Assembly (NCBI GenBank): GCA_001600495.1
Contig: BCKE01000015.1
Coordinates: 293,062-357,061, forward strand
DNA length: 64,000 nt
DNA from: Pilasporangium apinafurcum
Taxonomy: Eukaryota > Oomycota > Peronosporomycetes > Pythiales > Pythiaceae
Reading direction: 5' to 3'
Shown: positions 24,182 to 33,600 of the stretch, in pieces
Layout: each line of letters begins with the position of its first letter
Position numbering within the stretch: the first letter of the stretch is position 1
Position numbers and translations under genes: made by a program
Notes under the pieces: generated by a model
The model's database searches: none
Seen by the model: the letters and a program-made list of their open reading frames with translations, nothing else
What the model was told of the DNA's origin: nothing

Positions 24182-25181
24182 TTACAAGATTAGCCGCGTG
24201 AGTGCTGCGCCGACGGCCAAGATCGTACTGGCGAAACCCACGGCATATTGCAGCATACGCTTTTCAACTTTTTCCATTGACAGCCGCAACTCGTTCAAAG
24301 TTTCATCTTCGGCCTGCTTTTGCAACAAAAACTACAGCAGCAGCAAACGTTCAAACATGAGAAAACCAGTTCGAGAAGCCGCTGATGCCAATATCCACCT
24401 ACTTTTTTCTCTAACTCTGCAATTTCCATTCGAATTTGATCGAAATCAATCTTCTCCAGCATGCGAATGTCTTGCTTTAACGTACTGAAGTCGCGCTCCA
24501 GCAACTCGCGCATGTGACGTTGTGCGATGTCTGGACATAGTCAAAATGGTAAAATAAGGATTAGCAACATCAGTGACTATGCCATGAAAGTGATGGTTGC
24601 ATGGAGACAAATATATCACTACCAAACTTTAGCGTAGAGTTGAATACACGCTCCGAAAGCTCGGCTTTCAATTCCACGTGTTCGGACTTGGTTGCCAGCT
24701 AATTTTCACGCGCAAAACACACATTTCGGTATGAGAATCCATGGATAATACAGCGAATATAAGATAGCGCGTTCGTACAATGCGAGACTGTGCTTCCAAC
24801 GAGTCAGCCATGGAATCCTTGATGACTTCTAAGATGGCTTCCGCTTGTTGAGGAGAAAAACCTGTATCAGCATACAACCGGCATCAACCATCACGTTCTA
24901 CTCCCGAATGGTAAGCTTCGCTTTATACCTTGCTCTTGCAATTTCTTCACGACGCGATGAGTATCAAATTGCAAGGGTGACGTAGATGCATTCCATCGGT
25001 GTTGCATCCCAAAGATCAATGGTTGCGCATGAGACGCCAACACTGCTGGTGCACCACCTGACCATCCATGCGAGACACCACTAGTACGCGCATGCGCAGT
25101 AGATGCAACAATCGAATACCGTGACGGCTGTTGGAGCTTTCGTGCGATTGTATAGATGCTTGTCGAGCTTCGGCAGATCAT
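24182..25181 (-). CDS. MCUR1: MCUR1/CCDC90-family mitochondrial coiled-coil protein
   Basis: Inner-membrane coiled-coil protein of the DUF1640 family, known for links to the calcium uniporter and respiratory-chain assembly. Five exons: 25181-24929, 24861-24779, 24698-24623, 24530-24403 and 24313-24182. Landmarks are FDTHRVVKKLQEQGFSPQQA, EAILEVIKDSMADSLEAQSR, TKSEHVELKAELSERVFNS, the heptad-rich RMLEKIDFDQIRMEIAELEK and a C-terminal membrane helix (YAVGFASTILAVGAALTRL). The first 60 residues are rich in Arg, Ser and Thr without acids, as expected of a mitochondrial presequence. ATG 25181 was preferred because it starts that presequence; an in-frame ATG lies upstream at 25256. The acceptor of the last exon could be 18 bases earlier without changing frame. 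Confidence 0.85.
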
Positions 25182-25260
25182 GATCCAATTGGCAAATGGT
25201 TCAATTTCATCACCCATAAGAAGAAAAAAAACGCACCACCATTCTGTTATTATCATTTTT

Positions 25261-25299
25261 ATTGGCTGAAATTAAAGTTTAATCATAATTTTAGCCAAT
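25261..25299. promoter_or_regulatory. CCAAT-box pair upstream of MCUR1
   Basis: An inverted box (ATTGG at 25261-25265, reading TTTCAGCCAAT on the minus strand) and a forward box (TTTTAGCCAAT, 25295-25299) lie within 120 bp of the MCUR1 start, in very AT-rich DNA. Same motif family as at 24026, 30140 and 49716. Confidence 0.45.
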
Positions 25300-25590
25300 A
25301 ATAAAAAATATTGCGCAATTTTTGGAGATGTTTGATGTGGGACAAGCGCCGTTACTTGCATCTTCGGTAACAAAGCTGAACTTGCGTAACGTCTCCAGCT
25401 ATGCTATCACAAATGACATGGGCACCAACATCATTGCTGCTGGAAGATTTCCCTGTACTTATGTTTGTTGTATTTTTCTTTTTGGTGAAATGCAATTGCA
25501 TCATATTTATTTTGTTGTTTCCTGCCGCAGCCAGCCTTTCCCATCGCCATTCTACGATTAAACAAACTAAAGAGCCTCGACAAAGATACA

Positions 25591-26695
25591 TTAATGGTAC
25601 CCTGAGACTTCCTGGAAATGGCCACCAGGGAGGTACTTGATGAGAAAATTGGGTGCTTCTTTCTCCATCTTGGCCGGTTCCACGTCCAATTCTCGCAAGC
25701 CAGGCAAGTTTGAGGTCTTGAGCTGATCCAGACCCATTTGCACTGCTAAGTCAGCCGTAAGCTTTGGTTCAGGGAACTGCTCACAGATTTTCCCAATGAA
25801 TTGTGCGATCGGCAGAGGCAGATTGATAAGATTTGGCGGACGTTTGGTGACATCAAAGACGTAATCGGCCAGTTCTTTGTAGGTGTATTCCTCATCACCG
25901 ACAAACTCGAAGGTCTTGCCGTTGATGGAGGGATCTTGACTGAGGGCGTAGATACCCAATGCCACATCATTCACAAACACAGGCTGCAACACAGCGTCAC
26001 CGTTGTCGACGAGCGGCACACCGCCGAACTTCATGCGGTCACCAATCCAGGTCAACAGACGATCTTCGGGGCCATACATAGCCGCTGGACGCACAATGTT
26101 GGCGTCTGGAAATGCCTTCCGCACCGCAAGTTCGCCACGGTACTTGGAGGCTGCCCACACCGATGGCGAGTTAGGCTTGGCTAGGATCGACGACACATGG
26201 ATCAGACGCGGGACACCGGCTTCAGCACTGACTTCGGCGATCGTGCGCGCAACCTCGACATGTACATCATCAAGCGTGTAGTTGATCCACCATGGCAACA
26301 AGTGCTTCGTCTGGTAGTGCTTGCCAATCAAGTTGATCACGACATCCGAACCTTCCACGGCTTCCCGAATCGAGTCGCGATCGCGTGGATCAAATGGCAA
26401 GTGGGCGACGTTACCCAAATCTCCCATGACACGCAAGTGGCGTACTTCCATTTCGTCGCCACGATATGGTGCAATGAATGCATTTCCCTTACGGCCTTAA
26501 TAATGGCATAGTACACATGTTGGTCCCATATTCAATTGTTATTGAAAGCACCACTGGAATCGTACCTAATTCAGCACACACGTATCGTCCAAGACTCCCA
26601 GTCGCACCGAACACTGTCGCGGTGATCCCATTGCCCTGCACACGCCCCGTGGGGTTTCGTAACAGCGCCTTTGCTACCGGAGAAAGCGCCGACAT
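25591..26695 (-). CDS. NDUFA9: NDUFA9-like 39-kDa subunit of respiratory complex I
   Basis: Accessory NADH:ubiquinone oxidoreductase subunit with an atypical short-chain dehydrogenase fold, on the matrix side of complex I. Two exons (26695-26566 and 26495-25591) joined in phase 1 give 344 residues. The nucleotide-binding glycine motif is ATVFGATGSLGRYVCAELG. The family is also marked by SDVVINLIGKHYQT, RLIHVSSILAKPNSPSVWAA, SKYRGELAVRKAFP, VRPAAMYGPEDRL and VFVNDVALGIYAL. The N-terminus is short and no clear presequence is seen from the ATG at 26695. The frame stays open some 60 bases upstream without an ATG, so a tiny 5' exon may be missing. It shares a promoter of about 200 bp with the divergent small gene at 26902. 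Confidence 0.9.
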
Positions 26696-26901
26696 TCCCC
26701 TCTCCTTTTGAACTACTTTCGCTGCTTGCAGAGCAATTCCCCCTTCACGAAGCGGTTGGTTTCTGGTCCAAATCGATCCTACGGCTCACCTCGAGCAACG
26801 TTCGTGCGACCTCATATACAGACCACCGCAAATCCATTGTCTTTCAAAATTGATTGTATCGATTTTCTATAAAAGCAAGGTTACACTGCTTACAATCAAT
26901 T

Positions 26902-27293
26902 ATGAGAGAAGGTTACACACACGCCGTGTTTAGTACTCTTCCTTTTGTCAGAAGCCACTGAACTATTATTGGAACCTCCTCCGGTTGACCAATTCGGGAA
27001 AATCATTGACGTCGGCGCAATACATTACCTCTATATTCATCAGAGAGGAGCAAGAAGTGGGAAGCAGGAAACAAATCTCATCATCATTCCCTCATTTAGC
27101 AGTTCGATCGATAACTATCGACTGTAAGGAATACACTTCGCATCCTCTGCTTTGATCGGTGAATAAATCAGGTGCGTTAGGTATCTGGAATGCAAAGAAG
27201 ATTGCCACAGGTATTTAAACTAAAGCAGCTCTTGTTGACAACAGAAACGATTATCGTGTACAGGCAATAAAGCAAGCATTAATAATACGTTGA
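26902..27293 (+). CDS. Small four-exon protein (89 residues), unknown
   Basis: Not recognised. Four short exons, 26902-26911, 26952-27123, 27172-27210 and 27245-27293, join in phases 1, 2 and 2 with GTAAGG/ATCAG and GTATTT/AACAG signals for the last two introns. The product starts MREEATELLLEPPPVDQFGK, continues IIDVGAIHYLYIHQRGARSG and ends with a cysteine-containing helix, CVRYLECKEDCHRNDYRVQA then IKQALIIR. The first intron is short (40 bp) with a poor donor (GTTACA), so the first exon is the weakest part. Spacing of three Cys residues within twelve positions hints at a small mitochondrial-type or zinc-binding protein, which is speculation. Its stop is only 3 bp ahead of the next gene's ATG. 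Confidence 0.5.
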
Positions 27294-27296
27294 GAA

Positions 27297-28852
27297 ATGA
27301 AGTTAGTAAGCAAGAACGAAGTGGCGTATTCGACACTGGATTTGGATGGGCCGAACACACCCAATATATCGCCCGCCCCCGTGCGACGGAACACGGGCAA
27401 CATGCAACAGCAACTTTCGCCGACGGACAGCACGACCGACTCCGCAAATGGGTTCTTCAGTCCGAGTCATCGCAGTGTAGGCGGAGAATCCAGTGACTCG
27501 TATCGATCGGCGGTGCATGAAGTGCTGAGCGCACTAGATGGACCTGTGCGACAACTTGCGTTTGAAGTGAAAGGTGCGCTGCTCGCGACAGGGTACGTAT
27601 TTTGTATATCGCAATTTTTTGGCGATACTTCTTGCTGACGTTCTGCGGTTTCCTTTCGTATCTTTTGCGACGTTGTTACATATTTGTATATTCAGAGTCG
27701 CTTCAACTTGCTACTTGCTGTCGTGGTTCCAGGCGGTACTTATTCCCTTCTTCCTCGCCATCTTTCTAATGTAAGGAATGCTCAGAAGCAACGCTGTTTG
27801 TCCTCTATGTGCTCATTTTATGGTGAATGCGTAGGTACCTCGTAGATCCACTGGTGGAAGTGCTTGATGTCTCGCCCAAGTATTTCCTGTGTATCTGTAC
27901 CTCGCGGGGTCGGCATGCTCGTCGAAAATCACGCGGTTGCTCACGTGCATTCTCGTCACTGTGCGCAGTTAGTGTGGTGTGCGTGTTCTTCGGGCTGTTA
28001 GGGTACATTACAGTTCTATCAGTGCATGCACTGGATGCTGCAGCATACCAGACGGGATATAATCATCTCGTGGAAGGAGTGGAAAAGATTTTGAAGCAAA
28101 TTGGTTTGCCTATGAACATCACGACAACCTTGCACGACAATATTGACAAGCTAGCGCGTATTGTGATCACGGAGACAATGGACTTATTCTCGGTTATGTT
28201 CGTCACAATCATCTACCTGACGTATTTCTTGTGTACACGAACGCGTGCAAGTGATGCTGGTGGTGTATGGTCCAAAATTGACCACGATATCCAGCGGTTT
28301 GTCACGCTTAAATGCTTTCTCTCGCTGTTTGTGGCGCTGTTGGTGACAATTGTGTATGTTTCACTCAACGTCGGGCTCGCAATTGTGTGGGGCATCCTCA
28401 CTTTCATCTTGAATTGGATCCCGAACGTTGGCGCTATGATCGCGTCGATCGCTCCGATCTGTATCATCGCCATCACACCATCTGATATTATGAACCCTAT
28501 GGAGAAATTCCTCGCAATGGTGCTGCCAATGTGTTTCCACATGTTTGTCGGGAACTTCATTGAGCCCAAAGTATTTGGGCGAAAGTTGGAAATGGACCCA
28601 GTGGTCGTGATTCTCTCCCTGTCGGCATGGGGATTGTTGTGGGGTGTTGTGGGGATGATGCTATCGGTTCCGTTAACGGCAGCAGCGAAAATCATGCTCA
28701 GCCACTTAAAACTCTGGCCGGAACTCGTCGCACTTATGGAAGGCACGTACTTTGCGAAATATGGCCGGAAAACGACCTCGTACAAAAAGCATGAACGAGA
28801 GGAATACGAGACGATGGAAGTGCGCACCGAGATGACAACAGATAAAGCGTAA
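27297..28852 (+). CDS. AI-2E (PerM/TqsA)-family membrane protein
   Basis: Polytopic membrane protein of the bacterial-type AI-2E family, putative exporter or permease. Three exons (27297-27592, 27696-27770 and 27835-28852), all phase 2 joins, giving 462 residues. The first 80 residues are a hydrophilic Ser/Pro/Asn-rich tail. Then come hydrophobic helices in two blocks, separated by an amphipathic soluble segment (about residues 200-260). The family signature is in the second block: GLAIVWGILTFILNWIPNVG, the stretch FVGNFIEPKVFGRKLEMDPV, and SLSAWGLLWGVVGMMLSVPL. The N-P-N-x-G and E-P dipeptides match the family. Oomycete substrates are unknown; members transport small molecules or ions. The C-terminus is charged and cytosolic. 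Confidence 0.8.
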
Positions 28853-29020
28853 GTAGGTACGCGGTGTTGTTCATCTTATCTAACGTGTTCATGTTCTCTA
28901 ATGAAATAATGAAAGTTTCACTACTTACACCTTGTTGGTTGTGCTGTTGTCACTGTTTGGTTATTGATCTTGTAGGAAATGAGAAGGAGAGTAAATATAT
29001 TGCGTCTTCATACTTTAGCA

Positions 29021-29973
29021 CTACGTGCTTGCAAAAATTATTGCTATGAACATATAGTATGTCAGATGCGTCATAGTCGAATTTATAGCTGAAGATGGCG
29101 AACGCAGGCATTTGCATTTGCTCGCGTTATTGTACTGTTGCATGCACCACTCTTCATCGACGATTTCTACGGGATAGTCTTCGTAATTTGGTGGTTTTGC
29201 AGCCCGATTATCATTGAGAAACATGAGCACAGCATCACAGGTGTGCTGCGAAGCATTGCAGGGTATATCCTTGAACCCTGAAGGGGTATTGCTCGGTCCA
29301 CAATTTGTGCGCGAACATGACCAACTCGCTGCTTCACTATTGAAGCAGATGTACTCTCCATCTTCGCAACCATGCCAAACATTTGATGGAACGACGGGAG
29401 AATTATTCGCACAAACATCATCTCGATCATCTGAGAGCGTAAGACCACAATCGGAAAAACTATCTGGCGTCATTTTCTCAGCGACACTGGAACAAATCTT
29501 GACGGTTTTCGTTGAGTTAAAAAATTCTGTATTGATGGGTGAACTGAAATGCAAAGGCTCCTCAGGGTCGCAACCATAGCAGAATGCTATCGAGAGGTAA
29601 TACTTGGCTGGATTCTGGTACTTAGTACAACTTGGCCCTGCTTCGATAAGTGCCAAGAACTTGGAATTTATATCGGCGTCATATGCTGGCAAACAGCAGC
29701 TCTTGGATCGATACCAGTTGCAAAATACCAACGGTGGGTTATTCTATCATTGCATAAAAGTAAGTTATACCAAATATTAGTACAGATTCATGCGCGCTAC
29801 CCGAATTGAGCTGCTCACTAGCATCACAAAATTGCAAATGTTGTTGCTATCGATACCTTGACTGGCTTCGACTGTGTGCACTCGCATATACCTGTTGTTT
29901 GCTCACCCACTACTGGTTGAACGAACGTATAGGCAAGCACACACATTGCTAGTCCCAGCAAGGCGCTGCTCAT
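29021..29973 (-). CDS. Secreted, probably GPI-anchored folate-receptor-like Cys-rich protein
   Basis: Predicted cell-surface protein, 279 residues, two exons (29973-29857 and 29743-29021) joined in phase 0. The start at ATG 29973 gives a signal peptide MSSALLGLAMCVLAYTFVQP, then the Cys-rich body. The segment NWYRSKSCCLPAYDAD, later CYGCDPEE, resembles the CC...CYSCSP spacing of folate/riboflavin-receptor domains. Over 15 cysteines are spread through the mature chain with several N-glycosylation sequons (NNS, NAS, NSS-like). The C-terminus has a small-residue site and a hydrophobic tail (THLTYYMFIAIIFAST), as in GPI-anchor signals. Role: ligand binding at the surface or in the apoplast, inferred. 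Intron 1 begins GTATCG. Confidence 0.6.
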
Positions 29974-30139
29974 CAGGACTGTCAGATGACGTTGCCCATC
30001 TAAAAGGTCGTGCAAAGCTTCAACATCGAAATGGATAGAATAGCGTATCCAACATTAAATCAGGTGACGTAGGTGCAGTTGGCGTTTTTCGCAAATGGGA
30101 GAGAGGGTATAATCAACCCACCTTCCTCGGGATTTTCAT

Positions 30140-30173
30140 CCAATAAATGATATTTATACAAATTTTATCCAAT
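30140..30173. promoter_or_regulatory. Paired CCAAT boxes upstream of DnaJ gene
   Basis: TTTTCATCCAATAAATG and TTTTATCCAATCA, 29 bp apart, about 215-245 bp upstream of the ATG at 30384 and inside the 410-bp divergent promoter shared with the folate-receptor-like gene. The second box is nearly identical to one upstream of SEN1. Confidence 0.45.
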
Positions 30174-30383
30174 CACGATTCTTGAGAAGCTGTCAAGAAT
30201 GTCCCTGGTTACAATCACTCCTGCAAAATCTACTCTTCCAACATCATCATCTCAGCGGAACGTGAACGAGAGCTAACATCATCACGAGACCAGTCGCTTT
30301 GCTCTGCACGCGCTGTTCCTCCTACCCAACTCCCCTCACTCTCTCATTCGACATAGCTCGAGTTCGCTGACGAGAGTGTAATA

Positions 30384-31705
30384 ATGGCCGATCTTACGTC
30401 CAATGACTACTATGAGAACCTCGGCGTTGAACACACAGCTACAGAACAGGAAATCAAAACAGCGTACGTTGGTTACATACTGCTATGATTCGCAAAATTG
30501 GTCGAAACTCTGAACAACTGTGACTCGCAGATATCGAAAATTGGCGATCAAGTATCATCCTGACAAGAATCCGAACGATAAAGTGCAAGCCGAAGAGAAC
30601 TTCAAAATCGTCGGCGAAGCGTACAATGTGCTATCGAATAACGAAACCAGAGAGATTTGTGAGTGGGCAATGAATTTGTGAAGATGCGACATGACGTTGG
30701 AAGTGCATAATTTCCATGTGTGTCCTTAACAGACGATAGATATGGAAAGGAAGGATTGGAAGATGGAGCGGAGCCGATGACACGTGAGCGGGCGATGCGT
30801 ATTTTCCAAGAATTCTTCCGTTACGGTGACGCGATGGACCCAGATGCTCCAGATCGGTCCAAAGGGTTAAAGCGTGCTACTGTTGGTGCTGTGTATGCGC
30901 CGGGGAAGGGAATAGTTTACGGTGGGAAGGCAGTGCTCGGTGGCGTGGTCATGGGCTCGGCGGCAGTCATTGCAGGGGTTGGAGCGATGGTTGCAAACGT
31001 TGCCTTTGGTGTTAAAGAAATGGGCGAGGCGGGTGTCGATGCAGCTCGCCACAGGAGAGGAAGTAGGAACGCTAGTGACAGTGGTGGTGAAAATTCTATC
31101 ACTGAAGGTACGAATATGAATGGTACATGAGCTGCTGAACTGGTCTGACATGCTGAATATACGTTGTGTCATGTGAAGATGAGGCAAATGAGAAACCATC
31201 ACCAAGTTTTATGAGTGGCTTGAAGAAAGCAACCGTTGGAGCCGTTGCTGCGCCTGTGGCTGTATGTTGTGTATTAAATACATGACGAGAATGAAAGCAG
31301 CGAGTTGGTCTCACGTTGTCTGGATGCATCTGACAGGCGATCGTAACCGGAGGTGGTGTTCTATTAGCCAGCGGCGTCGCTGCTGGTGGTTACGTGGTTG
31401 GAGGATTTGCAGGAGCCGCCAGCAATGTCGCAAGTGGTGTGAAGGAGGTCAAAGCTGCAAATAAAATGGAAAAGCACCGCCAATCGTTGATTGCCTCTGC
31501 TCGCTCGTCAACTGAGTCTACTGGCGGATCACATGCAGAGCAACCCAGTAGTGCCAAGACTGTGTCGTCGGACGTTAGCAGCCCAGCAGATGCTGATACA
31601 GGCTCTGCAACATCACCTGCATCAAAGCTTGCCGATAGTCCTTCAGGTACTGATGAACTTGGTGCGACGACAACGCCTGCACAGCCTGCCGCGCAAAGCG
31701 CCTAA
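30384..31705 (+). CDS. DnaJ (Hsp40) protein with two glycine-rich membrane-like repeats
   Basis: J-domain co-chaperone of 344 residues in five exons (30384-30463, 30531-30658, 30733-31107, 31179-31261 and 31337-31705), all phase-consistent. The J domain spans residues 1-75: [33 protein letters not shown] (HPD at 36-38, needed to stimulate Hsp70 ATPase) and [20 protein letters not shown]. After it come two related 55-residue modules (about 114-169 and 208-262), each beginning GLK(R/K)ATVGAVxAP, continuing with small residues and glycine-zipper spacing, and closing NxAxGVKExxxA. The tail is Ser/Thr/Ala-rich. There is no zinc-finger or G/F domain, so it is a type III J protein. The repeats could insert in membranes as hairpins, which is inference. 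Confidence 0.85.
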
Positions 31706-31769
31706 CATAATCTTGTTTTTTTGCAAACATCATTTTTTATGGTTTTAGCTTAGACAGATAGCGCGACCT

Positions 31770-33125
31770 CTAATTTTGATTACTAGTAGAAGATTCATCA
31801 ATAAAACCAGCGCCCCCAACCGAGCTCACAAAGCATTGAAAATTCTTTCCCTCTAACTCTGCAACCAGCTTCTGCAGTGTCACATCATCCATGGCACGCG
31901 GCAGGAGTGAAAGTGTACATCCGCCGCCACCAGCACCAGTCAATTTCGTAGCACAGCCATAGCGCTTGCATGTTTCCACAACTTGCTCAATCAGAGGATG
32001 CCCAACACCAAGTTCGTTCAAAATGGCATGATTTCGTTCCAACTGACGTCCCAACGTCTCCTCGTCAAGTTTCTTTTGCTCCGCAAGGGTAATAAAGTTC
32101 AAACTGATCGCTTCAATCTCGTCAAATTTCTTTTGAATGATGGATTGATTCGCATCATAGAGTTTTCGAACGTTGGTGACTTGCACTTTGGTGGACCGTG
32201 GCACACGGGTATTAACTAAAAGAAATTTGAACTCATTCAAATCGCACTGAATATTGCGGAATACCGGGACTGATGATTTTTGAAAGACAATCGTGCCGCC
32301 AAATGCAGAGATAGTGTTATCAGCACCCGATGGTGACCCATGAACGATCACTTCCGCTGCATAAGCGTAAGAATTAATGAATTCAACATCCGAATGCCTA
32401 GGATGATTCGACAAGCGTGCAAACGCCCCAGAAAGCGCCACACATAGTGCAGCCGAAGATCCTAAGCCAGCTCCAACCGGGAAATCTTTTGCCCAAATTT
32501 TTATCTTGAGTCCACCCTGTTTCCTGTTTCACACGTCACAGATTGTGATTAATGATTGGAATGAAAAGTTGCACTACAAGAATTCTGCAACTTGCGTACC
32601 CATTCAAGATCGGCGACGAACGAAGTAACGCGCAGCACAAGAACAATGAAGGCATCAATGGTTTGATATCTTCCTGATCTTCGAGCGCTAATAGCGCTTC
32701 CAGCCGCGCAATTACTTCTGGGCTGGGTTTCGGAAGATACCATCGATCGTCCTGGAAGTCCTTGACCATATTATGCAACGCTTCGATCGAAAACACGCGC
32801 TGTAGCGCCATACCATCGCGTGGCGAGATCAAATCCGTGTAAAAGCACTCAATACCATCACTATTGGGCACGCGATCCTAGCACCATGGAAGACCAAAGC
32901 ACCCATGCATATATACAATGTAGCAACATGAGACGTGTGACGCTGCCAATAGGCAGAATCCTCCACACTCAACCGCACGCAGTCACGTACAATGGTAGCG
33001 TTCAGTCGCAAATCAGTCAGCGCAGCTACGATAGCCGGGCAGTCATAAACTACGGCGTGCTCCCCGAACACGATAACCTTGGCGGGCGCCGATACCGTTA
33101 CCTTCTCGATCGCGGTTGGCGTCAT
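31770..33125 (-). CDS. MVK: Mevalonate kinase
   Basis: GHMP-family kinase making 5-phosphomevalonate for isoprenoids (dolichol, ubiquinone, prenyl groups). Exons 33125-32967 (donor uncertain), 32877-32600 and 32523-31770 give about 396 residues, the normal length. Motif 1: KVTVSAPAKVIVFGEHAVVY. Motif 2, the ATP-binding P-loop of GHMP kinases: PVGAGLGSSAALCVAL. Motif 3: TKLTGAGGGGCTLSLLP. Substrate-binding landmarks VHGSPSGADNTISAFGG and TRVPRSTK also match. Start: ATG 33125 (MTPTAIEK) lies just ahead of the conserved strand; the open frame further upstream has no ATG. The first intron's donor is ambiguous; GTGGAG at 32966 keeps phase. Retention of this pathway is expected even in sterol-auxotrophic oomycetes. 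Confidence 0.9.
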
Positions 33126-33550
33126 TTTTGTTCCTTGTGCATCGTCGGCGACATCATCCACATCGTCTGCTTGCGAATACCGGTACCGTAAAAAAGCAAA
33201 ATAATACCCCAGTCTATCGAGGTTTTTTCAATTTTGGATACAATTTCGAAGAGTATTAAACCTTAATATTGAGGTGAAATTCCTCTGCCATTCGGTTTTC
33301 CTTGTATTTCGGGTGGCTGTCGCCTGGGGCTTGCCAGAGAGAGTTTTTACGTAGTGGCCAAGAAGGAAAAAGGGTATTTACGCACGTTTGAATCAAGGTG
33401 GGTGAGAGTTGAAGTTGTTCCATGCACGCGCGCATTTGACAGGAGTGCGGAATGCGTTGCATAGATGCATAGAAGGAGTGAAGTCCTTTTTTGCCTATGG
33501 ATGAAGAAAATGGAATCCACTGACCGTTGTGGGAGAAATGATTTTGCGTT

Positions 33551-33567
33551 TGTGTGTGTGTGTGTGT
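33551..33567 (+). repeat. (TG)n microsatellite
   Basis: Eight TG units plus one T, 34 bp before the ATG of the BED/hAT-like gene. A simple repeat likely to vary in length. Confidence 0.85.
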
Positions 33568-33600
33568 ATGCTATGTGAATGACCATGAAGAATCCTGTGG

